A DNA stretch of 34,732 bases from assembly GCA_945862165.1 (NCBI GenBank), contig CAMAXI010000021.1, positions 1 through 34,732 on the forward strand, written 5' to 3'. Position 1 is the stretch's first letter. Every line of letters begins with the position of its first letter. The position numbers and the translations under genes are program-made. Shown one piece after another: positions 8,322-15,790 of this stretch. Under the pieces are notes generated by a model. That model was not told the DNA's origin. It made no database searches and worked only from the letters and a program-made list of their open reading frames with translations. The DNA comes from Chryseobacterium gleum (GTDB taxonomy: Bacteria; Bacteroidota; Bacteroidia; Flavobacteriales_D; Crocinitomicaceae).

Positions 8322-10270
8322 CAGCAAATTATGGCTATGATAAATCGGGAAATTTAATTAAAGATAAAAGCGAGGGGATTAAAGAGATTAAGTGGACCAG
8401 TACTGGAAAAGTTAAGGAGATTATTCGCGATGAGTATGAGAAAACAGCGCAACCAGATTTGGAATTTCACTACGATTGTTTTGGTAGAAGAATTTCTAAA
8501 ACCATGAAACCAAGGCATACGCTGGATAATAATCTATATGTGTTATCACCAATAAGTGAGTGGGTGACGAGTTATTATGTTCATGATGCACAGGGTAACG
8601 AAATGGCAACCTACAACATTCACGGGCAAGAGAATAATGTTAGAGCATTGCATTTAAAAGAGCAATACATTTATGGTTCTTCAAGAATTGGTGCTGTTGA
8701 TAACGATAAAGAAATTAACAGCGCGTGTGATTTAGGATTGAATACGTATGGAACAGCAACGATAAAAAGAAGTGTTAATGGACAACCTTCTTTTGTAGAT
8801 CCAATTACTGTAAAAATAGGCGGGTTGTCAATTACAAACCCAAATGAAACTTATCATTCGTTTGATGAATTAGAGTCTGCTATAAACAGATATGTATCAA
8901 AAGTAGATTATATAGCGTATAAAGATCCATCTGATCCATTTAATAAATTGATTATTCGTGCTACTGTTTATGGAGGTTCTAGTTTTAATGGGCCAATAAG
9001 GACAATTTCAGTAACAGGAAATATTTCGGTAGATAAGAATTTTGAAGAGGGAAATTTTGTAACTTGCATACAGAAAAATGTACGGGGAATGAAACGTTAC
9101 GAGATAACAAATTACCTAGGAAATGTTCATGCAGTGTTAACGGATAGAAAATCGCCGGTTCAAGATTTAAATAATCCTTCAAGAGTTGCGTTTTATCAAG
9201 CAGAGGTGGTAAGTTATACTGATTATTACCCTTTTGGGATGCTTATGCTGGAGAGAAGTAGCAACTCAGATGCGTACAATAGAGGGTATAATGGGCAGTT
9301 AAAAGTCGATGAGATCTCTGGAGAGGGAAATCATACTACAGCTTTGTTCTGGGAATATGATACACGTCTAGGTAGAAGATGGAATAGAGATCCAAAACCG
9401 ATTGCTGAAGAGAGTGAATATGCAACAAATAGGAATAATCCGATAAAAAATAGTGATCCGAATGGCGATACCCCATCTACTGATCCCCCGACTGTTTCTG
9501 CTGGATTAAAATTCAATATAGGTAGTCATAATAATAATCTTTCATTTAATCTTTCGATTACCCAGTCAATAGGAAACTTTAATCTTTCTGCTGGAGTAGG
9601 GTTGTCTGCAGCAGGTACTTTTAATAATACGGGTAAAAGCGGTCTTGAATTACGTGGTTCTTTAATGGCAGGTTATCAAGGTTCTGGCGGTGGCGTTAGT
9701 TTAGGTACGAATTTATTTAAAGGGCTTGGTGGATTAAAAGATTTTAGCCAACGTACGGGGATATTTAATTTTAATGTAGGTAAATTTAACGCTTCTTATG
9801 AAAATGACGGATTTCCATTTGGCTTAGGACAGAAAGGTTTGGCTGCTTGGGCGGGTGATGGAAACGATAGATATAGAACCGCAGCCGTTCGTTTAGGTTT
9901 TGGTGATTTCTCAGCAGGCTTTAATTTATTTACAGGTTCTAGAACTAGTTACGAAGGTGATAATGATAAAAAAAATCATCTTAAGATAGGTCAATATGGT
10001 GAAAAGATGCCTCATGGTTATGTTATAGAGGATGGTACCCCGTATCGTATGGGGGCTGCATTTGTTGGTTATGGAAATACAAAATTAGGTATTGATTCTG
10101 ATCGATGGATACGTCATCCTATTCAGGATAATTGGGCACACAATATGCCAGGAACAAAACAACCGGGTTTTAAATCCTTGAGTAATTCAATAAATCCGTT
10201 TTTTCAAACTACTTCTTCAGATATTTATCAAAAGAATAGCTCGCCAAGATTTACACTTTATGACTATTAG
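8294..10270 (+). CDS. Rhs cassette with polymorphic toxin type 23-like tip, chimeric 5' end
   Basis: A 658-aa frame. Residues 1-9 (MLTDKQLQA) come from the direct repeat and are also the first residues of the broken gene at 2616. From residue 10 it is Rhs: NYGYDKSGNLIKD and FHYDCFGRRISK repeats, then the core YTDYYPFGM, YNGQLKVDE, GEGN, YDTRLGRR and DPNGD (about residues 305-395). The tip from about 400 is Gly- and beta-rich. Its end, DRYRTAAVRLGFGDFSAGFN, then YRMGAAFVGYG and SDRWIRHPIQDN, matches my recollection of bacterial polymorphic toxin type 23. A normal rhs gene would have over a thousand more residues and a secretion signal, so this is a displaced cassette given a new start. A lipoprotein gene overlaps its end by 11 nt. 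Confidence 0.75.
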   Translation: MLTDKQLQAAANYGYDKSGNLIKDKSEGIKEIKWTSTGKVKEIIRDEYEKTAQPDLEFHYDCFGRRISKTMKPRHTLDNNLYVLSPISEWVTSYYVHDAQGNEMATYNIHGQENNVRALHLKEQYIYGSSRIGAVDNDKEINSACDLGLNTYGTATIKRSVNGQPSFVDPITVKIGGLSITNPNETYHSFDELESAINRYVSKVDYIAYKDPSDPFNKLIIRATVYGGSSFNGPIRTISVTGNISVDKNFEEGNFVTCIQKNVRGMKRYEITNYLGNVHAVLTDRKSPVQDLNNPSRVAFYQAEVVSYTDYYPFGMLMLERSSNSDAYNRGYNGQLKVDEISGEGNHTTALFWEYDTRLGRRWNRDPKPIAEESEYATNRNNPIKNSDPNGDTPSTDPPTVSAGLKFNIGSHNNNLSFNLSITQSIGNFNLSAGVGLSAAGTFNNTGKSGLELRGSLMAGYQGSGGGVSLGTNLFKGLGGLKDFSQRTGIFNFNVGKFNASYENDGFPFGLGQKGLAAWAGDGNDRYRTAAVRLGFGDFSAGFNLFTGSRTSYEGDNDKKNHLKIGQYGEKMPHGYVIEDGTPYRMGAAFVGYGNTKLGIDSDRWIRHPIQDNWAHNMPGTKQPGFKSLSNSINPFFQTTSSDIYQKNSSPRFTLYDY

Positions 10271-10829
10271 TAAAAACAATATACTGAGATTATTTTGTGG
10301 TTTAGTTTTTCTGCAATTATTAAGCTGTGGAATGAAAAGTTACATTTTGCAAAATGGTACTACGAAAGTGCCTCATGATACGCAAGTTTATCATAATAAA
10401 GCAAAGTTTGATAAATCATTATTAACCATTGTTGATACAAGTGTGGTTTATGAGGAATTTGATCAACGATATAATATATTGAGAAGACTAGATAACCACG
10501 TGGAGACAAGTATATATGGTGTTTATCATTTTTACCCTGATGGAAGATTTAATAAATTTTTTCTTGACAGGGATAAGTTATTAGAGGTTAATGATTTTAA
10601 TCCTGATTTTGGTGGAAATAGAGGTGTTTATTATACTGAAAGGAATCAAATTCGTTATGATATATTTGCTGAGAGTAATGAGTTAGGTTGGTTGGGAGAA
10701 TTAAATGGCACATTCAAATTTAGTGGAGATACTTTGTATGTAATACGGGATATTGACAAGAAATATGTTGGTGTCTATATTAAGCGTAAATTACCTGCCA
10801 ATTATTTGAATTACAGACCAGAATGGTAA
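10260..10829 (+). CDS. Lipoprotein, likely immunity to the type 23-like toxin
   Basis: A 189-aa protein with a lipoprotein signal: basic start, hydrophobic stretch, lipobox LLSCG with Cys near residue 23. The rest is a soluble beta-rich domain ending in NYRPEW with no known family. The ATG overlaps the toxin frame by 11 nt, the usual arrangement for a cognate immunity protein. Anchoring in the outer or inner membrane would place it in the periplasm. A strong terminator follows about 36 nt downstream, closing the unit. Confidence 0.65.
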   Translation: MTISKNNILRLFCGLVFLQLLSCGMKSYILQNGTTKVPHDTQVYHNKAKFDKSLLTIVDTSVVYEEFDQRYNILRRLDNHVETSIYGVYHFYPDGRFNKFFLDRDKLLEVNDFNPDFGGNRGVYYTERNQIRYDIFAESNELGWLGELNGTFKFSGDTLYVIRDIDKKYVGVYIKRKLPANYLNYRPEW

Positions 10830-10865
10830 GATAGGTCATATTTCAAAACGATATTTTTAAATTTC

Positions 10866-10899
10866 AAACCGCCCAAGTTTTTAACCTGGGCGGTTTTTT
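10866..10899 (+). terminator. Rho-independent terminator
   Basis: Stem built from ACCGCCCA and TGGGCGGT around a short T-rich loop, followed by six T. It ends the Rhs/lipoprotein unit. Confidence 0.85.
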
Positions 10900-11327
10900 G
10901 CTTTAGAGCGTTTTTTATTTGAGGAGAAAGGATGAACCTTTAAAAACGGAGAAATCCTCTTAAAACTTAAAAAAAGACTAAAAAAGCGAACGAAATACCT
11001 TTCTCTGAGGAAAAAAAATGCAAACCCTCGGTAGAGCCAGCGGAGCGACATTCTGAGTGACGAGAGAAGAGTTACGAGTGACGATAAAACGTAAAAAGAG
11101 TACTTCGAGAACCTCAGTACAAGTGTAGAAACCGTAATGTAATGGAGGGTTTCGGAACGATGCGAAGCCCCGCGAGTTTGCGCGAGGGTGAGGAACGGAA
11201 AGTTCGGACATTGAGGCTCTCGAAATGGGAGCACGGAAGTGACCTATGCTGAAAGCACGAGATTTTGGCACTTCGACAGGGCTCAGTGCAGGCTATTTTT
11301 TGATTTTCGGAGCTAAACACTCCAAGG

Positions 11328-11374
11328 CAAGTGTATGCACTTCGGCTCCGCTCAGTAGGACTGCATACTCTTGC
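11328..11374. repeat. Hairpin with CTTCG...CTCAG loop
   Basis: Arms GCAAG-t-GTATGCA and TGCATAC-t-CTTGC, one mismatch, enclose CTTCGGCTCCGCTCAGTAGG. The same loop motif occurs in the hairpin at 11778-11844. Confidence 0.65.
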
Positions 11375-11736
11375 AAACTGAAAGAACGACTAAAACCCGA
11401 AGCGAAATTTTTAAGTGCTTTGTGAGTGAGATGGGTAAAGGTCGGACGGAACAATGCACATGCCGAGAACCTTCAAAAAATGTGACAAGAAAGAGCACTG
11501 CTCTTGAAGACCAAACGGCAGTGCCGGGATCGAAGCCCGAGCGCATTAAGCGGCGCGCCAAACAATAAGCAGTGATGACCACCCGATTGAGTGACGAGTG
11601 ACGAGTGACGTGTGAAGATGCAGGTGTGTAGGGGAATGAGGAGACTCACTATAGAAGGGTCTGGGTGGGCAGAGTAACTGCGAGTGACAACGCACGAGGA
11701 CGTAACAAAAAAAAGCAATGAAGGCGGAAGCGAATG

Positions 11737-11754
11737 TCCCGAAAGCTTTCGGGA
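11737..11754. repeat. Perfect 18-bp palindrome
   Basis: TCCCGAAAGCTTTCGGGA, perfectly self-complementary. No T-run follows, so it is not a typical terminator; it belongs to the repetitive block. Confidence 0.6.
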
Positions 11755-11777
11755 TCGAAAGAGACCGCCGAGAATGG

Positions 11778-11844
11778 TATATGCAAGGGTGCGCTTCGAG
11801 AGCCTCAGCACAGGGTAGCGCACTTTGTACTACCCTTGCATATA
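11778..11844. repeat. Nested hairpin with CTTCG...CTCAG loop
   Basis: Outer arms TATATGCAAGGGT (11778-11790) and ACCCTTGCATATA (11832-11844) pair perfectly. Inner arms GTGCGCT (11789-11795) and AGCGCAC (11817-11823) pair as well. The loop holds CTTCGAGAGCCTCAG. Eight T follow at 11847, so it could also act as a terminator for rightward transcription. Confidence 0.65.
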
Positions 11845-11898
11845 GCATTTTTTTTGTAAAAGGACGAGCAGGCGGAACACCGATGAACCCCTTTTGTG

Positions 11899-12753
11899 TT
11901 ATATGTTCCTCAAATTTGGCTTATCGTTATTAGCTTTTATCGCTTCTTGTAGATCATACTCAAGATTTCTATTTTTTTCTTCTAATTTTTTTAATTCTTC
12001 ATCTTTTCCATCTAACAACAAATCGGTAAGTTTTTCATTTGTTTTCATAGTTGAAATCTCTGTTTCTAATTTTTTCTTTTCAATTTCAATTTTGTGATAT
12101 TCACTCTGTGCATCTTTTAATGTTTTTTCAGAATTATTTATTTCATCATTTAATTGTTGAATGTGCGCTTCTAAAGAATTTTTTCTTTCAATACTTTCTT
12201 TAAAATTTATTGCTCTAATTTCTTCGAGCTTTTTATTTTCATTTTTTAGTAATTCAATTTCTTGATTGTATTTTTCTTTTGTATTTCTATGGTCATCTTG
12301 TGTTTTTTCAATTTTTTGGTTTAATTCATTAATTAAATTATTATGCTCATGTCTTTCTTTGAAAATCTTCTCATTCTCTTCGTTTTCAGCTTTTTGAAGC
12401 GTGATTTTGTTTTCGTGTTTTAAATCTTCCTTTTTTCTTTCCGTAATCGTTTCCTTTTTCTTTGTTACCGGATATTTACGAAGGTAGTCGAAAAATATAG
12501 TGATAAAAGGAAATGCTAAATAGTAAAATAAAGCAGAAGTTAAAGGGTATAATAATATATGGTTAATATCAGTATAATTATTTGTAATCTCTGTTATTTT
12601 TTCTTTTGCTGAAACCTTTTCAAATACAAAATATGATATTGGTTTCCAGTTAAAAATAACCCAAGAAGTAATAAAGGCTCTAAAGAATGGATTTTTAAAC
12701 CGTTCTTCTGAGCCTTTGAATAATGTTAAGATAAGTTCTTTAAATTCTTTCAT
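11899..12753 (-). CDS. Membrane-anchored coiled-coil protein
   Basis: A 284-aa protein. The N-terminus has two predicted membrane segments (FRAFITSWVIFNWKPISYFVF and LYPLTSALFYYLAFPFITIFF). From about residue 100 to the end it is a highly charged Lys/Glu coiled coil, so a long cytoplasmic rod is likely. The opening NPFFRAFITSWVIFNWKPI is a recognisable type: I recall membrane proteins starting with KNPF...SW...NW that have no assigned function. It is the last gene of a minus-strand group with a 3-helix membrane protein and a small basic protein. Membrane proteins with coiled coils near toxin and mobile genes are sometimes phage-exclusion factors, but nothing here proves that. Confidence 0.7.
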   Translation of the reverse strand: MKEFKELILTLFKGSEERFKNPFFRAFITSWVIFNWKPISYFVFEKVSAKEKITEITNNYTDINHILLYPLTSALFYYLAFPFITIFFDYLRKYPVTKKKETITERKKEDLKHENKITLQKAENEENEKIFKERHEHNNLINELNQKIEKTQDDHRNTKEKYNQEIELLKNENKKLEEIRAINFKESIERKNSLEAHIQQLNDEINNSEKTLKDAQSEYHKIEIEKKKLETEISTMKTNEKLTDLLLDGKDEELKKLEEKNRNLEYDLQEAIKANNDKPNLRNI

Positions 12754-12756
12754 TTA

Positions 12757-12996
12757 TTATTGTTTTAAATCTTCAATAATTGCATCAATCGTATTATTCA
12801 TAATCGTTTTATGTGCTAATGATGCTTGAATGTTGTTGTAGTTAAATATCTGTTTTTGAATAATCATATCGATAATATTTGTAGCAACTATAATTTCTGT
12901 ATATAATTCTTCATAAAAATTTTCCTCAGATTTTACTTTCTGAAGTGGTTTTATTAAATTATTGAATATTAATATTTTTTTAGTTGTGTTTAAGGT
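12757..12996 (-). pseudogene. 79-codon frame without a usable start, in frame after the 57-aa gene
   Basis: This frame begins directly after the TAA of the 57-aa gene, in the same phase, and ends in a double TAA one base pair before the next ATG. It has no ATG until MIIQKQIF near base 12872. The peptide (IIVATNIIDMIIQKQ, then SLAHKTIMNNTIDAIIEDL) looks like real helical coding sequence. Either the TAA at 12997-12999 broke a 137-codon gene, or an unusual start codon is used. No family is recognised. Confidence 0.4.
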
Positions 12997-13170
12997 TTAT
13001 TTTTTAGGAGTAATTGGCCTTGGAGTAAGTTCAGCACCTTTTTTTAATGTTTCTTGTTGTGCTTTACTTTCACCTATTGACCCCCCATTACTATATCGTT
13101 TTATTTCTCTAATATGAGAAGGTTTGATGTTCGTTTTTGGTTGATTTTTCGGATTTTTTTCTTCGCTCAT
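12997..13170 (-). CDS. Small basic protein, 57 aa
   Basis: ATG at 13168-13170, 2 nt after the stop of the membrane protein gene upstream. The 57-aa product is polar, rich in Lys, Pro, Gly and Asn (MSEEKNPKNQPKTNIKPSHI...), and probably disordered. It has no signal or membrane segment. The TAA stop is followed by an in-frame open stretch, so it may be the first part of a broken longer gene. Its make-up recalls the 49-aa protein at 14390. Confidence 0.5.
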   Translation of the reverse strand: MSEEKNPKNQPKTNIKPSHIREIKRYSNGGSIGESKAQQETLKKGAELTPRPITPKK

Positions 13171-13172
13171 GG

Positions 13173-13583
13173 TTAGTACATATTATGTTGAATAAATATA
13201 ATTAGAAATATTGCACCTAATAGTGTTAGGATTATGGTCATCCAGTTTAAAAATACCAATGGCCAATTAAAATATTTTAATTTTTTATTAAAGGTTTTAT
13301 CGTCCAAGTGTTGATTCTTAAAAGCCCATTGGCTTCCTTTGTAAGAAATGTAATGTGTAGATAAAGAAATAAATATAACCAAAGCAAATGCATACCATGA
13401 CTCTATAAGATAATGATTATCTCTAGCCTTTTTTAAATCAGGAATAATGTCTTTTATAAAAGCAAAAGAACCACCCAATGCACCAGAAGCAATAAATAAT
13501 ATGTTTTTATCAAATTGTTCTATACTGTATTTTAATGTACTTAATACATTTTCAGTATAGGGTGGTTTTGTTTTTTTAGACAT
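13173..13583 (-). CDS. Three-helix membrane protein
   Basis: A 136-aa protein with about three membrane helices: ILFIASGALGGSFAFI, WYAFALVIFISLSTHYI and WPLVFLNWMTIILTLLGAIFLIIFI. The first segment (NILFIASGALGGSFAFIKDI) is typical of small SLATT-like or effector-type membrane proteins near defence genes, but I cannot assign a family with confidence. It heads a minus-strand group: this gene, a 57-aa protein, a 79-codon frame and a coiled-coil membrane protein, with gaps of 0-3 nt. Upstream lie only pseudogene scraps, so its promoter may be the leftward element at 14140-14186. Confidence 0.65.
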   Translation of the reverse strand: MSKKTKPPYTENVLSTLKYSIEQFDKNILFIASGALGGSFAFIKDIIPDLKKARDNHYLIESWYAFALVIFISLSTHYISYKGSQWAFKNQHLDDKTFNKKLKYFNWPLVFLNWMTIILTLLGAIFLIIFIQHNMY

Positions 13584-13610
13584 TTTTTTACCACTTTAAA
13601 TTTCACGTTA

Positions 13611-13715
13611 TTAATCATCAGCATATAGAATGCAACTTTTATCATTTTCAGGGAATTTACTGATGTCGTTTAGTCTTTTCAGCATGGCAGGATCCTTTAA
13701 AAAATTTTGACTTTT
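13611..13715 (-). pseudogene. C-terminal scrap of an XRE-type regulator
   Basis: Minus-strand frame reading SQNFLKDPAMLKRLNDISKF, then PENDKSCILY. This is the typical tail of Bacteroidota XRE/Cro regulators, where a short spacer with LLKRFxxI is followed by LPExDK and a final helix. The helix-turn-helix itself is missing and the end (ADD, stop) departs from the family. It overlaps the Rhs scrap in another frame, so the two were joined by rearrangement. Confidence 0.5.
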
Positions 13716-13819
13716 TTAAAAAATCTTCCAAGCCTAGGATCATATCCTCTAAACTCCGTTGAGAACGAATTCCCCTCCCCAGCTATTTCGTTGGTTTTCA
13801 ACATGCCATTGTAGGTGAA
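13697..13819 (-). pseudogene. Rhs core scrap on the minus strand
   Basis: The minus-strand frame reads FTYNGMLKTNEIAGEGNSFS, then TEFRGYDPRLGRFF. This is an unmistakable Rhs core (compare YGFNGMERDDE and GEGNSY with DPRIGRW at the left edge). It is bounded by stops on both sides and breaks off just after GRF, where SxDPL would normally follow. It shows that rhs sequence once lay here in the opposite orientation. Confidence 0.8.
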
Positions 13820-14166
13820 TCACCAATATTTTTAAATCCATACTCTCTATCAAATTCATAAATTGTAAATACTAAATTTGAGTAATTCACATGTTTTACA
13901 TTATCGTAAATGAATAAACTATTATTTCTTGTAAAAACTATTAATTCTGGTCCAATGTTTTTATTGTAATCAACTATTAACATGATATTTAAAAGATAAC
14001 TTAAAAAAAAATCGGCAATAATAATGCAAATATGATTAAACCTTTTCTCAAAATTTTTTCTATTAATATTTTCTAGATAGTCTTTATAAATATTATCCTT
14101 AATTAAATGGTTATTTTTATTTTCTGTAAATAATTTTAACAAATTTAAAAGCAAAAAACCACCCAT
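13798..14166 (-). CDS. Doubtful 122-aa open frame
   Basis: The frame is open for 122 codons with one hydrophobic stretch (IIIADFFLSYLLNIMLIV). Its first residues (MGGFLLLNL) are encoded by the conserved promoter element itself, and its ATG lies upstream of the predicted transcription start near 14133, so that start is unlikely. Its last codons overlap the Rhs scrap in another frame. It may be a shorter real gene, perhaps a former immunity or toxin tip, or no gene at all. Confidence 0.25.
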   Translation of the reverse strand: MGGFLLLNLLKLFTENKNNHLIKDNIYKDYLENINRKNFEKRFNHICIIIADFFLSYLLNIMLIVDYNKNIGPELIVFTRNNSLFIYDNVKHVNYSNLVFTIYEFDREYGFKNIGDSPTMAC

Positions 14167-14186
14167 TTTAGCGTAGAACTACGTGT
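14140..14186 (-). promoter_or_regulatory. Shared promoter element, copy 1 (leftward)
   Basis: On the minus strand: ACACGTAGTTCTACGCTAAA (14186 to 14167), then 19 nt, then TAAATTTG (14147 to 14140). It has the same spacing as four other copies, and with the copy at 14911 it shares a further stretch (GGTGGTTTTTTGCTTTTAA). It would start leftward transcription near 14133, towards the minus-strand group. Confidence 0.65.
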
Positions 14187-14307
14187 TTTTTTTGAAAAAA
14201 AATGTAGAGTGGAAACACAGGATTAATTTTGTTTTTCTAAGCGGAGCAAAATCAGCAGAGCAGGAGGGGGAAGTACGAGTAAATATTTCTTTGATGAATA
14301 GATCATA

Positions 14308-14354
14308 ACAGGTATAAACACGCTAAAATAATTGAGTTATTAGGAATAGTTTTG
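14308..14354 (+). promoter_or_regulatory. Shared promoter element, copy 2
   Basis: ACAGGTATAAACACGCTAAA at 14308-14327, 19 nt, then TAGTTTTG at 14347-14354. The four middle bases differ from the other copies; the flanks ACAGGTA and CACGCTAAA are intact. The predicted start is about 30 nt before the ATG of the 49-aa gene. Confidence 0.65.
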
Positions 14355-14389
14355 TCAATAATTAAATTAATAACTGTAACATTTTAACT

Positions 14390-14539
14390 ATGACAATAAT
14401 TCAAGCAATTAAACCAGGATCAAAAAGAACAGCTGATTCAACTGGAAAGCCTGACCAACGACAACGGGATAATAAAAACACTCCTGGGAATACGCCATCT
14501 TTAAAACCATCGAAGAGTACAACTACAAAGAAGAAATAA
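14390..14539 (+). CDS. Small basic protein, 49 aa
   Basis: ATG at 14390, TAA at 14537-14539. The product is polar and basic, rich in Lys, Thr, Pro, Asn and Gln, with a Thr/Lys tail, and is probably disordered. It has no known family, signal peptide or membrane helix. What supports it is the shared promoter element ending 35 nt upstream, at the same spacing as in front of the secretion operon. An inverted repeat at 14605-14627 lies downstream. It could be a small regulator or nucleic-acid-binding protein. Confidence 0.5.
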   Translation: MTIIQAIKPGSKRTADSTGKPDQRQRDNKNTPGNTPSLKPSKSTTTKKK

Positions 14540-14604
14540 GAAATATTTCTAAGTATCACTTTACCAAAATCCAAAAGATTAGAATCCTCTCAGATAGTTT
14601 GGAG

Positions 14605-14627
14605 AGCATTTATTAAAATTAAATGCT
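14605..14627. repeat. Inverted repeat downstream of the 49-aa gene
   Basis: Arms AGCATTTA and TAAATGCT around 7 nt. There is no T-run, so any terminator role is doubtful. The rest of 14540-14814 shows no gene or other signal that I can support. Confidence 0.4.
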
Positions 14628-14814
14628 AAACCCTTAAAGCATTATGAAGCCCCGATCCACTTCATTTGTAACACATAGCAGAAACGAAGTTAATCTTGCA
14701 CTTCAACCCTAGGAATAAACTCCACTATAACATAACCCCAGCACAAGGGATTTATTTAAACAAGAATTCACGTAGTTGAAAGACACTTAAAATCCTTCAA
14801 TATGTATAAATCAG

Positions 14815-14855
14815 AAAAACCGGTTATCATTTTCAACATGAAAACCGGTTTTTTT
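14815..14855. terminator. Bidirectional terminator-like hairpin
   Basis: Arms AAAAACCGGT and ACCGGTTTTT enclose about 19 nt; the T-run continues to 14855. It isolates the 49-aa gene from the secretion operon. Confidence 0.75.
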
Positions 14856-14910
14856 ATGTGAATATAATTGCTAAAACAGTCCTATTATTTTTTTTAGAAA
14901 AAAATACAAA

Positions 14911-14957
14911 ACAGGTAGTTCCACGCTAAAACAGGTGGTTTTTTGCTTTTAATTTTG
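14911..14957 (+). promoter_or_regulatory. Shared promoter element, copy 3, in front of the secretion operon
   Basis: ACAGGTAGTTCCACGCTAAA at 14911-14930, 19 nt, then TAATTTTG at 14950-14957. A second half-match, ACAGGTGGTT, follows exactly 20 bp after the first ACAGGTAGTT, two helical turns away. A start near 14964 leaves a leader of about 65 nt before the first gene of the operon. Confidence 0.75.
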
Positions 14958-15028
14958 CTATAACTATACCTATGTGTAAACGGTCAAATTGTCTACGCGG
15001 GTGCATGTTAAAGTAAAGAAGGAAGTGT

Positions 15029-15790
15029 ATGAAATATCGTTATGTATATCTTATTATTTTTTTAGTTCATGGAATCTATGCACAAGAAATTGCGAAAGAT
15101 ATTTATTTAAAACATACCACCTTACAAGATGGACTTACGTATCAATTTGCGGTGAAGGACAGTAAAGAATTACCAAAAGAAGATTATGACATCACTAAAT
15201 TTTATTATTGGTACAAAGCACAACGGATTGTAATCACACAGGGCGGAGCATCCGGACAATTATTACACGGCCCATTTACTGCGTATTATGATTCCAAACA
15301 ACTATTTGCGCAAGGAAATTTTGTGTCAGGTGTAAAAGATGGAAAATGGCAGTATTGGTCCGATGCAGGTTTTTTATTGAGAATGGAACAATGGAAGAAG
15401 GGAATTAAATCTGGGGTGGAGGAAAGTTATTCAGTAACTGGTAAGCTTCTGGAAACTTGTAATTATAGGAAAAGGGGATATGTACGACAAACATCGGATA
15501 GCCTTATAAAAGCGACCTATGCGGGCGATAAAAAAAAGATTTTTGTATACGCTCCAAATGGGGAATTAAAAGGAAAATATACCTATGTAAAAGGAACATT
15601 AATTTCCAAAAAAGAGAACTCGGAAAAGCCACAAAAAGAACGCAAAAAAAAAGAGGTTAAACAAAAAACATGGCTGCAATGGTTTAAAAAAACGCCTAAA
15701 GAAGTGGTGAAACCAAACGCAACAGAAACAGATAAAACACAGAAAGACACTAAAAAATCGTGCAAAATTTGGAGAAAAGCAAAAAAATAA
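15029..15790 (+). CDS. Exported MORN-repeat-like protein, first gene of the secretion operon
   Basis: A 253-aa protein with a signal peptide cleaved after IYAQ. The middle carries repeats of the YwqK/MORN kind: GPFTAYYDSKQLFAQGNF, then GVKDGKWQYWSDAG and GIKSGVEESYS, about residues 80-150. The last 60 residues are a Lys-rich, probably disordered tail with WLQWFKKTPKE. MORN-like repeats in Bacteroidota exported proteins are common but functionally vague. Its frame overlaps the next gene by 31 nt and it follows the shared promoter element, so it belongs to the operon. It might be an outer-membrane or periplasmic accessory of the secretion machine; there is no direct evidence. Confidence 0.65.
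   Translation: MKYRYVYLIIFLVHGIYAQEIAKDIYLKHTTLQDGLTYQFAVKDSKELPKEDYDITKFYYWYKAQRIVITQGGASGQLLHGPFTAYYDSKQLFAQGNFVSGVKDGKWQYWSDAGFLLRMEQWKKGIKSGVEESYSVTGKLLETCNYRKRGYVRQTSDSLIKATYAGDKKKIFVYAPNGELKGKYTYVKGTLISKKENSEKPQKERKKKEVKQKTWLQWFKKTPKEVVKPNATETDKTQKDTKKSCKIWRKAKK

Larger units (their letters stand above)
10900..11898 (+). other. Hairpin-rich repetitive intergenic block, no gene supported
   Basis: About 1 kb, visibly richer in G+C than its surroundings. Open frames on both strands here overlap each other and look like low-complexity shadows. It repeats two short motifs. One is CTTCG, then 5-6 nt, then CTCAG, seen near 11102, 11273, 11340 and 11794. The other is GAGTGACGAGTGACG-like, seen near 11056, 11080, 11588 and 11689. 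Hairpins at 11328-11374 and 11778-11844 have the first motif in their loops. It resembles accumulated REP- or MITE-like sequence. Confidence 0.6.

Noticed and set aside
10881-11933. Many overlapping open frames on both strands of the repetitive block
   Set aside because: They overlap one another in several frames, have low-complexity Ser/Arg/Leu-rich products and coincide with hairpins and repeats.
13798-14166. 122-aa frame as a normal gene
   Set aside because: Its first codons are part of the conserved promoter element and upstream of the predicted transcription start; kept only as a doubtful feature.
14911-14940. Direct repeat ACAGGTAGTT/ACAGGTGGTT as a LytTR regulator site
   Set aside because: Spacing is suggestive, but the half-site does not match the LytTR consensus well and the second half is poor in three copies.
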